This document shows, in pieces, positions 1 to 11,715 of a DNA stretch of 64,000 nucleotides. Position numbers and translations under genes: made by a program. Source of the DNA: Haemonchus contortus (taxonomy: Eukaryota > Nematoda > Chromadorea > Rhabditida > Trichostrongylidae); NCBI GenBank assembly GCA_000469685.2, contig LS997565.1:39113519-39177518 (forward strand). Direction: 5' to 3'. Each line of letters starts with the position of its first letter. Position 1 is the first letter of the stretch. Below the pieces are notes generated by a model, which saw nothing but the letters and a program-made list of their open reading frames with translations, searched no databases and was not told where the DNA came from.

Positions 1-173
1 AGATCTCCATTTCTTCAAGATTTGGATAGCCATCTAGAAATAGTAGTGCTCGTTCATATAAGTAGTAGTGGGGACGATCCATATCTGAAATGAGGCCTTG
101 ATGAAGTAATTAGAGAACTGGATGCTGTTTCATGGAATTATCTATAATTTTACCCTGTTCCATGGAATATTCT

Positions 174-512
174 TCAATGAGGTTTTTCATTTTTACGTCG
201 TTTTTCAGGGAACTCCTTGTAGGCCAATAGCCAAGATTCATGAAGTGTATGCCATAAGTTGGTGAAAGCTGCCGCATAATGCGATATAGTATAAAGCGAT
301 CGAAAATGATGAACCATGCTTGTAAAATCCATTTGAAGATGCAGTGGAGAAACCACATGTGGTCGGCTGTATATCATGGGATAATCATCTGAGCGGCATT
401 TAATTGTGTTTCGATACAGTGATTGTACTACTTTGGGAAAATTACACCCAATATATTGGTCGATTGTGTCTTCTCTCTTGACACTGACGCGTCCAATTGT
501 ACTCTGTTTCAT
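174..512 (-). CDS. Hypothetical protein, divergent from TMA7
   Basis: A 112-codon open frame starting MKQSTIGRVSVKRED and ending KRRKNEKPH before a TGA. I do not recognise the family. The composition is protein-like: mixed aromatic and charged residues, no low complexity, and a basic C terminus. Its start codon lies only 14 bp from the TMA7 start on the other strand, so if real the two genes are head to head and must share the intervening bases. No clear splice acceptor precedes the ATG. The frame could be a first exon that continues to the left of the window, a complete small gene, or chance. The 173 bases to its left hold nothing else I can name. Confidence 0.35.
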   Translation of the reverse strand: MKQSTIGRVSVKREDTIDQYIGCNFPKVVQSLYRNTIKCRSDDYPMIYSRPHVVSPLHLQMDFTSMVHHFRSLYTISHYAAAFTNLWHTLHESWLLAYKEFPEKRRKNEKPH

Positions 513-513
513 G

Positions 514-519
514 TTTCAG
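514..519 (+). promoter_or_regulatory. Probable SL trans-splice acceptor of TMA7
   Basis: TTTCAG ends 7 bases before the TMA7 start codon. A strong acceptor directly upstream of an ATG with no partner donor is typical of spliced-leader addition in nematodes. Inferred from the motif and position only. Confidence 0.55.
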
Positions 520-526
520 ATAAATC

Positions 527-881
527 ATGACCGGTCGCCAAGGTGGTAAAGCTAAGCCACTGAAGCAGCCAAAAGCTGCTAAGAAGGTGGAAGACGAGGT
601 ATTTTCTCTTGCTTTCGATACTTCTTAGTGTTTTGTCATTCTTTTGCAGTTTGAAACAAGGCATAGAACTGAGACCCTAATCATATTAATTCAGCAAGAC
701 ATTGAATTCAAAAAGAGGCAACAAGAAGAGAAGAAGAAGCTGGCCGAAATTGCTGCCAAAGCTGCTCAAAAAGGACCTTTGGGTATCGAGTTTATTGTCT
801 TTTTCGTTCATATTTTCATGATCCAGCTCAAATTTCATCTTTTAAGTGCAAGGAGGCATAAAGAAGTCCGGAAAGAAGTAA
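527..881 (+). CDS. tma-7: TMA7 homologue, translation machinery-associated protein 7
   Basis: Three exons, 527-598, 695-782 and 853-881, joined by GT-AG introns, give a 62-residue protein. It begins MTGRQGGKAKPLKQPKAAKK, has a charged middle (DIEFKKRQQEEKKKLAEIAAKAA), and ends GPLGGGIKKSGKK, the family signature of TMA7/CCDC72. Length matches the usual 60-65 residues. The protein is small, basic and probably helical; in yeast it associates with ribosomes, but its exact role is unclear. Intron 1 has an earlier candidate acceptor at 648-649; I chose the one at 693-694 because it gives the conserved QDIEF start of exon 2 without a 15-residue insertion. The gene is intact. An AATAAA-like signal lies near 1246. 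Confidence 0.93.
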
Positions 882-1416
882 TGCGACCTCAACAAATTCC
901 ACTTGATTCTTTCACTCCTCAATCGCGTTTCGTATCTTTATTTATGTGTGGCACATAAATATTCACAATCTATGCTCATTCACTTTGCTTTGACGTCACA
1001 AAATTAGGAGATAACCATTGATTGCCATTGAGAAAGGCTATGGTTGAGGCTTTACAACACATACTGTTCAGCAGCTGCCATCTAAGGAAGGCCTTATCCA
1101 ATACAAAAATTATTTCCTTGCGTCTATACATTTAAACTTGTTGAAGATGGCCATTGGATCAACAAGCAGGGAAGTGATTAATTGTTGGATGTAAGCGAAA
1201 ACCCTGAAATGTGATTCGCTAAAAACACCAAAAATATAATATTTGTACAAATAAACTAATTTAAATTTCAATGACGTTTGCTGCTTGTTAGTATTGTGAA
1301 ATGAGTACTTTTTGAAATATGAAACGACAAACGTTTACTGCTTCATCCAAGTAGGAGTTTTGCTTACGCATTTTTTCGGACTTTCTGAAGCTGATCATAC
1401 CATGTTCGCTCTAATG
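882..1416. other. 3' flank of TMA7
   Basis: AT-rich, with no coding potential I can support. AAATAAAC near 1246 could be the TMA7 polyadenylation signal. Confidence 0.4.
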
Positions 1417-1609
1417 ACTGCTTTCTGGGTCCGCCGGCCGGCCGTGCGAGCGCGCGCGCGTGTCGGCCGAAGGCGGCTCCAGCCCCTTGTTGACAACACT
1501 GGCACGTGATCCATGGCGTCCAGTGTTTGCAACAAGAGGCTGGCGTCGTCCCCGTCTAGCGCGCGCGCGCAGGTTCGCAGGGCCGGCCATCGTACTGTGA
1601 AAGCAGACA
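1417..1609. repeat. Foldback (MITE-like) element, GC-rich palindrome
   Basis: The left end GACTGCTTTC is answered by GAAAGCAGAC at the right end. Inside, GGCCGGCC, long GC alternation, and CAGCCCCTTGTTG.CAACACTGG against CCAGTGTTTGCAACAAGAGGCTGG form two arms around a centre near 1510. The GC content is far above the flanks. The terminal TGCTTTCA motif is shared with the foldback at 14340-14596, which suggests one non-autonomous DNA transposon family. Confidence 0.7.
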
Positions 1610-4600
1610 ATGTGTGCTTACGCGAAATGGTTGTTTAGGACAGAACTAGACTAGCCTTGATTTTTTACCAGGAAAAAGGTGAGGAGTATGAACAGAACAG
1701 GTATCGGAGTTGTACGCAGAGCGTCGAGTAATGCAGTATTGATAGATTGGCCAAGAAAAACTGTGAACCTTAAAGTCAGAGAAGGGGTATTTGAAAATGC
1801 TGATGAACTGGTTGAAGCTGCTTCACATACATCATCAGGGTGATTACTGTCGGAAGGAAAGAAAGGCAGCGCAAGTATATGGTTTTATTTCAGCTTTTTA
1901 CCTCGCCATTTTGATCTGCTTCTGCTATCATACCACATACTTTTGAAGGTGGAAAGCTCGGTGTTTGTGGATGGTATACGGCCACTAAAATTTTCAAATT
2001 TCGATGCTACAGAAGATGTAATGATAGTTGTTCGGCGGGTGTACTCTCAGTACGAGAAGAGAAGAACTCAGTCTTGCCTATTAATAAATCCCTCACGGGT
2101 TGTGTAAAGACCTCAGCTTTAATATGTTACTTCAACGCGTGATACCCTTCTAAGCCAGGAGACGAGTACGGGCCGCATACCAACTGGGAATTCTTCGAAA
2201 GCAGAACTGAGCTAGAAGAAGATCAAGATGAAAACAGTTCTGCTCACAGTAAAAACCTTCGTCTCGAAAAATCAATCAGGCAGCCCTTTTTCTTAGCCGA
2301 TGTGCAACCCAACGGTAAATTAGTCCCGTAACTCAGCGTGGGTATCCCAGTTTGTTTCGCTGATGATTATCCTTGAACAAGAGAACGCAAAAAAGAATGA
2401 AGGTAAAGGGAATGCAGTACGGAATGACATTATGAACCGAGGAACCAGACATATTTAAACCGAGCGCACGCACTCGAAAACTTCTCGAAAAATGCATAAT
2501 TCCATAACCTCCACAGCATGGCGAGATCAACTCTCGTCCGCTTCTCCGAGAACTTCAAACCCCCAAGTGGACGACACAACTGCGGTTTCATACGTCGCAA
2601 GCACAGATGGTAACGGGGCCAATTTGCCATTGGATTGCACATCGGCTCAGAAAAGGGCTGCTAGCAGAGGAATACTACCTACTCGAAGGAAAGAGAACTA
2701 TCTGAAACTACAGAGCACCCCAAAATTGGAAGAGTAAACCTTTCGATTTTTGCGTATTATGGAAGAAAATGAGCTATTTATTGTTAGACTAGGTGGGGGC
2801 TGTAAGCTGCTAATCTTCAACTTTCCGAAGACTCCAGGGATCCTTTGACATGAACACTGCACATACATGGTGGAGCTTCATGACTGGAACTTTACGATCT
2901 GCTAAGAAGATCGTACGTGGGAGGTCCTGAAATGTTCAAGTTGAATGACTGATGAAATGAATCCGCTGTTGCGGGATCTTCATGCAAAACATGATAATCT
3001 ATTTCGCACCATACGGCCCAGCTTGAATGCTCTCTCATGCACAGACCCAAGCATAAAAATTGAGATGTATCGCCGCGAAACTGACCGCATCATTTCGCAA
3101 ATATGGGCTCGTACTCTATTCCGCTACACCATGAGATCACATTGGTTAGCTTTGGCCGTCGGCCATGTCATCCAATCAGTTTGATGGCAGCTGAAGCCCA
3201 CTTCGGGAGTGAATAGCAGTCGAAAAAGGAAATGAACCTCAGACCTGATTGCCTTCTGTTCGTCTTGAAGATTTTCTTTCATTCTTGGGTTAGACGATAA
3301 GCCGCATGACCAGCTTAGAAGTCTCCGAGATCAACATTCGTAACTTCTCAGAAACTCGCAGCTCTGAAGCAAATGCTTTTATCTTCTGATCATGGAACGG
3401 ATCAGGAGAGCAAAAGCAACCCTTCCTTTTGGAACTGGGAGTTAAAGCATCCACTTCACTATCCTGCTTACATCATTTTCGTTATCTCTCTGTCGATGAT
3501 TTTCACGGATCATACAAGTAGTGCAGTGTACGTTGCTGTGACTAGTGCAATAGTCGGTGGGCACTCGCTCGGACGCCTTCGGGGTAAACGAGCTGGTGCC
3601 ACTCGACCATTGCGCACGCCACGTCGATGAGCCAACATGAAGTGAAGACAACAGGAACTATGTAAATCATTCGCTCCTCTGTCACGTATTGGTCTTCAGA
3701 TATCGCAGTGGACTGCGCCGCGTGCGAAGTGGGCGGGGCTGCCAAGTTGGCCAGTCAAAACACCTGTTTATTCTCTATGCAGTTTTGTTTGAGTTTAAAT
3801 CCCTGCCTATGTCCACCTCTTATGAGTTACTTTCCCAAATAAAGTTTATTCTGTTGTCTGATCCATCACGATCATAACTTTTGATCGGATCTACCTTATA
3901 ATGAAAAAACTTTAATCAGCGAAAATAAAACAAGATGCGACTGTGAATAGGTCAGAAGTACCTAAACGAAATATCCAGGATACAGTAATAATGTATTAAT
4001 ATAGACAATCTATTTATACAACTGTATTCAAGTGAAAACACAACAGACTCATAGAAATACAGTACGTCTGCTATTCTGGAATGTAGCGTTGCTCTGCTGC
4101 AAAAGGAAGAGGGAAGCGTGAATAGTACTGTTGCACATCTCACGGTAGAGATTTCTACGAAGATCAAAAACCTATCTAATTATGCTGAATCACCCATCAA
4201 GGAGGTGGAAATGTGTTGGAATTATGAACATCTTAACACCAGCATTAACATTAACAAGGCAGCTCAAAATACAGTGGCTGTATTATACTTGTTCTGCCAT
4301 AGAACAAGAATCAGTGTGACACCATACATTCCAGCGGCTATCCAGCACTGCATTGCTTTTTCGCTATATTTACTCTCAATATCTCTGAAAAATAATAATG
4401 AGAAGAAGTCTGTGAGGAGGGGTAAGGAACGTAGAAAAGGAGCAGAATTTACGATGAGAGAGCATCAGTCGAATATGTTATTTTAAGAAATTTTTTTTAT
4501 AATTTCTGGAATTTAGCTTTCTAAGATAAGCATCACCCTTTACCGTCATGCTATAATGGCTCTGACTCTTGGAATATTGGATGAAAGCAAGACGAAAAAT

Positions 4601-5187
4601 GTAGATTGATACATCGCCCTCTATTTTACTTATTTTTAGAACTACACAAAATTGGCAAAAAAAAATATTGGTGGGTATTAATCAGCTCAGCCGCACTTGG
4701 CCTTACATAATTAGATATGGTGTTGTATAGGTTATTCCACTGAGAATATCCGGAAGAATGATTACAGTGGAGGGAACTTTATGAAGTTATATATGTTGAG
4801 CATCCGCATTGTATTCCAGCTGTTTCTAAAATGTTTCTAAAAAATATTTTATTGCAAGAATCACCAAACGAGTACAATAACTAGATACTGCAGGTCACAT
4901 TCAAATCTGTTTAAAGCTTACTAGTTAAATGGCCTCATTTATTAGTTGAGTAAAACATTTTGTCGGTTGATGAATTATAAGAAAAATCGATCTCTCGATC
5001 TGAATTAAGGGGATCCCAGAATGAGAAACTCTGAAGAGTTCTCATTGCACTATCCCACAAGATTTCAGTGAATAAGAAGAAATCGCATTGTGCTCTCTAA
5101 AACTGGAGAGTGAGAATCAAACGCAAATTTTGTCCACATCCACCCCAACTCCCTACTTCCCGCTCGAAATAGCATTATGTTTTTCGG
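1610..5187. other. Intergenic, no gene supported
   Basis: Several short frames exist, for example 2492-2737 (+), 2945-3184 (+) and 3542-3745 (-). None shows a recognisable domain or consistent splice structure. The plus-strand frame at 2945-3184 (starting MTDEMNPLLRDLHAKHDN) looks somewhat protein-like and could be a decayed exon. AT-rich sequence with TTTATT/AATAAA strings dominates 3900-5000. Confidence 0.4.
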
Positions 5188-5450
5188 AGGGACGCACGAT
5201 TCGTGCGATTCTGGGTGCGCGCGGCAAATTGCGCGGCGGAATTCGTGATGATTCGAACGACTTTGACGCCTACGATTGGAGCACAAACTTGAAGTAGAGT
5301 AGATTAGTAGGATCAGCTCACCATACCCAAGTATTCTACTTCAAGTTTGTGCCCCATTAATAGGCGTCAGAGTCGTTCGAATCGCACCGAATTTCGCCAC
5401 GCAATTTGCCGCGCGCATCCAGAATCGCACAAATCGGCACACACCCGGTT
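5188..5450. repeat. Foldback element family A, copy 1
   Basis: A palindromic element of about 260 bp. The left arm contains GATTCGTGCGATTCTGGGTG then GCGCGCGGCAAATTGCGCGG; the right arm carries the reverse complement in the reverse order. The centre has GCACAAACTTGAAGTAGAGT and its inverted mate TACTTCAAGTTTGTGCCCC. Two further copies lie at about 24170-24398 and 38895-39150, both inside gon-1 introns. No reading frame, so it is a non-autonomous foldback/MITE family. Confidence 0.85.
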
Positions 5451-5760
5451 TTTCGCTGTCTTTAAAAAAGTTTGGGCATTTCTCTAGCAAATAATCTTAT
5501 TTCTCATAATATGGGAGAAGAATTTTCATGCTACAACCAATCTCCTAAACCACACTTATCCTTACACACAAATCAGGGACCCTAATATTTCTGCAATTAG
5601 GCCAGTAGTAAAGAAGTGAATGAAATGATGAGCTCAAAGTTCTCCATCAAGAAATCCAGTTACCGCCTGAATAAAGCAATAGTGATGAAAAGGACTTAAA
5701 ATAAAGAAGGAAAGTTCAAAAAGCGCCTACGTTTTACAATGGAAGCGTAACAAAACTCAC
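5451..5760. other. Downstream of known RNASEK exons
   Basis: The remaining RNASEK exon or exons should lie on the minus strand from here leftwards. I searched 3400-5760 for a second membrane segment with the family's NCW-type motif and did not find a convincing one. Confidence 0.35.
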
Positions 5761-6086
5761 TCAACAGTCGGTCCACCGTGACCGCCCTCTTTGGATTCCT
5801 CAGCGAAATGAAGATCAGGGAAAAGCGTTACAGCTTGAATATAGAAGAACACACCCAATAAACCTAGGAATATGACACCCCACACAGACATTACCATGCT
5901 GAAAAAAAAAATCATTGAGAAACAGACCAGTTTTGCTTCGGAAATGTTCACAGTAAGGCTTAATCAATGAAAGAAAAGAGGTAGTGTGTTAGCAAAAAGT
6001 ATCTAGAAAGCGCTCAAGCGACTTATTTCAAAAACTCACCAAAATGCCGACATCTTCGGTCCCATGAGTGGACACAACTTACGCAT
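5761..6086 (-). CDS. Ribonuclease kappa (RNASEK) homologue, 5' part
   Basis: Exon 1 (6086-6040) encodes MRKLCPLMGPKMSAF and splices in phase 2 to exon 2 (5898-5761), which reads CMVMSVWGVIFLGLLGVFFY then IQAVTLFPDLHF and an acidic/glycine stretch ending GGPTV before a GTGAGT donor. The GPK..A-C...S-WGVI--LLG-FF pattern is the RNASEK signature around its first membrane helix. About 61 residues are visible, against 95-100 for the family; the second helix and C terminus are missing from what I could find. RNASEK was first described as an endoribonuclease and is now known as a V-ATPase Vo-associated protein needed for endosomal acidification and endocytosis. The V-ATPase subunit e gene lies divergently 2.1 kb away. 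The ATG was chosen because an SL-type acceptor precedes it. Confidence 0.8.
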
Positions 6087-6095
6087 TTTGCCTAA

Positions 6096-6103
6096 CTGAA
6101 AAG
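6096..6103 (-). promoter_or_regulatory. Probable SL trans-splice acceptor of RNASEK
   Basis: On the minus strand, GTCTTTTCAG ends 9 bases before the RNASEK ATG. The position and motif fit spliced-leader addition; no cis donor is needed for the model. Confidence 0.55.
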
Positions 6104-8224
6104 ACAAATATCACCACTCCGCCTAATGGTTTTCGACCGATTTCGAAGAAATGTATAAAACAGCAAAGACAAGCGAAGAGTAACGGAAAATAATGTCAAA
6201 ACTGTATCATTTTCTCACGAACTTTGCAGAATATATGCAGCTGAATGCTCTCTAATCTTGTCTTGACCTGAGAACCCAAAACAAGAATTGAGTGTAAAAT
6301 AGGATTTCGAAGTTGCAAATAGAAAATTAAAGTGTTTCACGTAAGGTGAAGGGTTTGCCACCTCAGGACCATAGTGAAAATCAGAATCTGCGAAAAGAAA
6401 TAGGCGTAATTCAGGTACGAATTGGACAATCGAATGTTCATTAATGCATGAAAGATGGGCTGAACCATTCCCCCGTTACTGCAAATCTCTGCCAGTGCGA
6501 TTAATTGATCTCTGGAAGGTACTGTTTATAGTCGGAGTTTCGCGGCACAGCAGAAAGACGGGAATGCGAGATTCGTACTAGCTTTAGAATAGTGTCGATG
6601 TTGCGAACTGAAGAATTGCTGGTCATCGAGAGAGCAGCGAGCCAGTGCACATGTGACAGTATTAACGAAAATTCTGAGGTTTTTCAAACTGCTTCATCTT
6701 TCTATTTCAAATTTTTACTATTCCCTGCCTCTTGAACGATTCACGAGATCCATACGCGACCAGTGAGGGTACCCGGATACCCAGAGACCAGATTCACTGA
6801 CTCACGATACCCAAACTTCAAACAACAATCGATTTTTTTGCAAATCTTCCAACCACCGCAATCAACCGACCATTTCATATAGAGGATTGTCTATGACGGT
6901 GAAGTGTGGACGCATGTTAACCAGTAATGAGGCATCCACGTTTTGAGCACGTGTTCGCGAAATGAGCCCAATTTAGGTAGTTATCTCGAAGAAAGCAGTG
7001 AGCGCTAAACGAATGCGGGATAGTTCCACGGTGAAACATAACATAACACGTACCAGGCGTAATCCCCTTTCATGGGGCCACATGGATTCAGCCAAGTTAA
7101 CCAAAGGAAAAAAAAGTTCTCCATGACGAACTCAATAGAGAAGCACTAATGTGCATGCCAACTGATAATTGTGCCTGTCACCGAGTGACACCGATAAGAC
7201 CAGTCCTTAGAAGAACGAAAATGAAAGTAGAAGAAAAAGGCAACAGTTCAGCATAACCCTCAGAGCATCCCAGGCACTAATAACCACGACTTCTGAATGG
7301 TCAGACGAGTCTTCATTATCTACTACCACGAAGTAACACTAAACAAAAAAGAAAAGCGCTTCATGAAGCAGAAGCAGGTTACTGATAGTGCTCTGTGCCC
7401 ACCCTTGATGGTGCACAGAAAAATGGGCGTGTCCAATGGTTTTCGACCGCGTACACTTGCGTATACTTCTTACGAAGCCTTTTCTTCAAAACTTACTTCC
7501 ACCTTAGTTTGGATGCCGATTATGAGAAATATGCATTTGTTATGTGCAAACCTCATTTTTTGCCACTTTGGAATGGTAAAATATCAAGGAAAAGCGGTGA
7601 GAATTCGACAATTCATCCATCTACTGGTGGGACGTGTTGCGTGTTTTGCGCTCGCATCGATCTCCGGTCCTCCCTCTGCGAATTGAAGACCGAAAGTTGA
7701 AAGTACTGCTACTTCTTACTATTGTTTTGTGGTGTTTTCTGGTTTCTTTTGAACCGTAGTGGTTTACCGCATTGTTTTGTTTCATGTTGAAGCAGTAGTG
7801 TTGTTAATAGATCTTCTCACATAACCACAAATTCGAATTTTGATTGATAAATCGATTAATGTGTTGAAGCACTGGCAAAACTGTAGAGTGTCAGAAATCG
7901 TACTCTGAATAATCGCAATTGAATAGGATATGTTTTGCCATGGAAGCTTTGCAGTATAGCATAGTACTTAGGCATGGCTAGTATGCTATGGAGGACTACA
8001 AAATAGAGGTGAATGTAACAGTCTCGTTGTACTGTCATCAGATCATGTTTCTAATGACTTGTTCTTTTCCTACTGTCTCGTTTCCCTTTGAATCGCTTTA
8101 CACACATATATAGTGATCAAAACCACTACTTGCCCTCTATTTATTCTGAGCAGTTACACATTTCATGGCCATTAAACTGTTTTATACCTGCTATGTATCG
8201 CCAAATTCTTTTATTTCGTTCTAG
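6104..8224. other. Intergenic between RNASEK and vha-17
   Basis: A divergent spacer that must hold the promoters of both V-ATPase-linked genes. The longest frame (7297-7686, +, 129 codons, starting MVRRVFIIYYHEVTLNKK) overlaps another long frame (7395-7700), and neither resembles a family I know. The sequence ends in a pyrimidine tract and TTCTAG directly abutting the vha-17 ATG, a probable SL acceptor. Confidence 0.4.
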
Positions 8225-8879
8225 ATGGGTGTGGTCATCCCTCTGGTATCGGTGACCGCATTCTGGCTCCTTGTCGGTGCTGGTGGTCCATTCTTGGTAC
8301 CTAAAGGCCCTAATAGAGGTTGGTGCGAATTGTTCTTACAAATTTCGAATAGCATGTGATTATAAAAAATAGGTAGCTAACTAATAGCGCACCTCTCAAC
8401 GAAGTTTCTGTCGAAATAGTACATACTAAAGAATAATATGACTTAGTACCTGCCATCTTCACCGCTATTACTTTTGACTTTAGCTGCTTTAAAAAAGTTG
8501 TTAACTATTTATGTGGCACGTAGAACTTTGTGAAACTTTGGCATAATCTCGCTCGACTAGAGCGAGCAATCTAATGATATAATGACATTGTCATTTCGGA
8601 ATTCTCATCCTTTCCTTATTTATTCGATAGCTTTCGTTCCAGGAATAATCCAAACTATGATTATAATGACAGCTGTCTGTTGCCATCTTTTCTGGATCAT
8701 GGTACGTACTTATCTAAAGTTTTTTATGGGAGACTTAAATTTCACTTGATCATTTTTAATTTCAGATTTATTTGCATCAACTGAATCCTCTAATTGGACC
8801 ACAAATAAATGTTAAGACAATCCGTTGGATTTCACTGAAGTGGGGAGATTCACCGACACCAGTTCCTCTCGGACAGTAA
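8225..8879 (+). CDS. vha-17: V-type proton ATPase subunit e (VHA-17 orthologue)
   Basis: Exons 8225-8318, 8643-8701 and 8766-8879 give 88 residues: MGVVIPLVSVTAFWLLVGAG, then GPFLVPKGPNRGIIQTMIIM, a second hydrophobic stretch TAVCCHLFWIMIYLHQLNPL, then IGPQINVKTIRWISLKWGD and a short proline-rich tail. Two membrane helices separated by a PKGPNRG loop are the hallmark of Vo subunit e; C. elegans VHA-17 has 86 residues and matches almost throughout. The protein sits in the membrane Vo sector of the proton pump, which in nematodes is needed for excretory canal, cuticle and cell-fusion control. All splice sites are GT-AG and the phases agree. TTCTAG ends at the base before the ATG, so the mRNA is probably trans-spliced with essentially no 5' UTR. 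Confidence 0.96.
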
Positions 8880-10215
8880 GTGATGCGGGTGCGACAGCTT
8901 GTCTAATACTTCAAAGTTAATAGCTTATCATTTCACTGTAACTATGCGATCTGTTAGTGATTTTCTTCACCAAACACTGTCCGCCGACTCCGAAAACATT
9001 TTCCCTTCAACCTGTGATTTTCTTTTGCGCGTAGACGCCTTTGTGCAGAGCTAGCCACATTTTCATATATGAATACACTTATTCATTGTACAGGAACGCC
9101 TTTACATTATTTGTTCTACACATAAACAATTTTTCCTATTGTGAACTTGTACAACTGTAGCTTAGTATTCCCCCGTATCGCCCAGAAACCAAGGTTTCCG
9201 ATGAGTATAGGCATTGTTTATGGTTTAATGTGAATAAATTGTCGATTTCTAAATCCGCCCAGCAAGTACTGTAAAAGTTCTTAGAAGGCATTAGGTATTA
9301 GAAAGTGCTGTGGTTTACCCATATGTAATAATTTATCTTCAGAAAAAAGAAATTCTATAAAGCTTCACAAAGTCTATAAAACAATACAATTTGCACTCTT
9401 ACGGGCAGATTTCGAATGATTATGCACGGCAGGACTTAAAGCAGTGTGACATGAAATAATGTTGACAGTGAATAATGTAGAGTGAACAACCGTAGCACTG
9501 GTCGTTGTGAGAGACACGAAATGGCTTGGCAGCGTTACAATATATTTCAAAAATTTGCAACACACATACACACAAACACAAACACACAAAAACGATAACA
9601 GACAGATCGATATAGCGCTTCTTTGTGCAATGGAACACAGTTTGATTGTTAAGGGGCTTTATTTGGAAACTGGGCTCCATTGACTCAACAAGGAAGCGAA
9701 ACAGTCAGTACGTAGAAATTCACTAGAATAACATCCCTTCCGGTTTAGGCATAAGAAAAAAATGCGTACAACATGCGTAGCTATGTTTGAGCACAAGAAA
9801 GCAGTTTATGAAAGGCAAGTTAAATTCAAAACAAAAGAATTATGTTACCTATAAAGAAAAATAAATTCGTAAAACATTAAACAGAAAATTTGACTGAAGG
9901 AAGAGACAAGAGATATATAAATATGAACAACATTTGCGATGAGAAAATGTAAAAAAAAACGACACAAACAAAAAAAAACACTGCTAAAATAATGATATCG
10001 GACATCCCATGGGCAGTGAGTAAGAGATGGTTTAGTTAGCGTAAGATGTGATTAGTAAAAACGATCAATTATCGGTACATAAAAACAAACAGAAACATAG
10101 CTAAAAACAATTCATAACTACTGCAACAAGCCTTTAAATCATCATGCCAGAGTCAAAGCATTGATGCTTAACCAGTTCCTTTTTAGCGATGGTACATATG
10201 CCAGGTTTGTTAGCG
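8880..10215. other. Convergent 3' flanks of vha-17 and gon-1
   Basis: No coding sequence is supported. AT-rich, with a degenerate CA-rich stretch at about 9557-9597. The 3' UTRs of the two convergent genes probably occupy much of it. Confidence 0.5.
9658..9663 (-). terminator. Candidate gon-1 polyadenylation signal
   Basis: A minus-strand AATAAA about 550 bases after the gon-1 stop codon. It is a candidate only; other AT-rich variants lie closer to the stop. Confidence 0.3.
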
Positions 10216-11715
10216 CTATTCTGTGCCAGGTATTTGCTTCGGATCAATGCTAAACACGAGTCCTTTATATTTATCCGGAGCACACTTGCCACAGTAACCG
10301 CCACATCGACCATCAATCACAGCATTATTCTGAAAGAGAATCATGCCTTAAAATCAAAGACGAATTCATTTGAGAGGAAATACCGACATTACACGGTGGA
10401 AAATGTGTCAGTGCTAGTACACAATATACTTAAAGTTCAAAGTTAAAGTTTTTGGCGTTAATCAATCCCATCTGAGGTATGTGCCCCCCGCACTCGACTT
10501 CCATTCAGAATCGTAGTGGCGTAATGAGTGCGTATGTGGCCTATATAATACCTTGCGGTGGTCAGCCGATGTACAGGTCAATGCTTTTATCCTCCCAGAC
10601 GAGTCTGGTACCAATGAACCGACCCCGGAAGGATGGAAGGCTTGGTTGGCCCATGCGGATATCGATCCGGGATTGGAACCCCTGACCGTGCGTGTGAGTA
10701 GTGCGCCACTTGCCGCTACACTACCTCCGTCCCACAATCTACTTATGACTCAAAAAGTACCGATGATCTGTCAATTCTCGATGTAGTGCGATGTCCTTTG
10801 TCTTCCCATTGCAGATCGTCAACGATTCTCAACCCCGTACCACGGAGATCCACAGAGAATCGGCCCTAAAATAAATGGAGTTCTAACAGGACGAATGCTA
10901 TTGTATGTGATGTGAAGCGATGAAAAGGTTTTCCTCACCTGGGGACAGTCCTTCATGCTGTAGCAGTCACCCGCAGTACCGTACGGAACGAACGAGCCAT
11001 GCAACGTGTCAGCAAAGACCATGTCGTTGACTAAATGAAGACTTTTACACAAACATTGGGACGTTTTTTGCTTCGCTCGAGATTGAAATGATGTTATTGC
11101 TGCCAACTTTGAATCTTTCTCGCGCACTGCTTTCCACCCAGCCGTAAAAGTGTGGCCCACAAGGGTATGTTTCAAGGTTTGAGGCGGAATTGAGAAAAAA
11201 TTATACTACGGGGGTCCAAAATTGTACCGCCAAGACTTTTGGGGATCTCACTAGATATAAATAAAAAAGTAAACATCAAAATGTAGCACTTACTATTGAA
11301 TTTGCGATTGAGCAGATCGACACGAACTTTCCTGAAATGGGTCAAACCCGCATTTGCATCGCCATCGTCGGTACATTGGCACGAATCATTCCTTTCGCCA
11401 TTGAATGGACAAGTATGAGGATAGATCAAACTGAAAATTCTCTTTCAGTAGAAACAAAACTGTGACGAAAAAGTCTCGGTTCTGATTTTCACATGCCCAA
11501 AATGGATACGTCAAAGAAATTCGCATACCGTTTCCCATACACTTCGGCGAAATTAGTCTGAGGATTCAGATTGATATAGGACTTCGGAATCGTTTCGTTC
11601 ATTCGGTGACAGTAGACGACGACGGGGAATCCATCCAACAATACCGTGTAGTTTCCATCAACAGAATGGGTGACGATATTCTGTGCACGGATCTCTTGGC
11701 AGGTGGCTGGCAGAC
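10216..11715 (-). other. gon-1: gon-1 GON domain (C terminus)
   Basis: Residues about 1898-2107 in five exons. Motifs are [106 protein letters not shown] and finally [20 protein letters not shown]. It ends [10 protein letters not shown] and stop, shorter than the C. elegans tail, which runs on with an acidic stretch. This domain is diagnostic for the GON-1/ADAMTS9/ADAMTS20 group and has been linked to secretory-pathway traffic. Confidence 0.96.

Noticed and set aside
3542..3745. Hydrophobic minus-strand frame considered as the RNASEK C-terminal exon
   Set aside because: The spacing between its CW and Q residues does not match the second RNASEK helix, and it lies 2 kb from exon 2 without clear splice sites.
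7297..7686. 129-codon plus-strand frame between RNASEK and vha-17
   Set aside because: Overlaps a second long frame, shows no domain, and codon use is unlike the neighbouring real exons.
10462..10737. 91-codon minus-strand frame (starts [20 protein letters not shown])
   Set aside because: It coincides with the SINE; similar peptides appear in other copies at 41225-41419 and 63105-63389.
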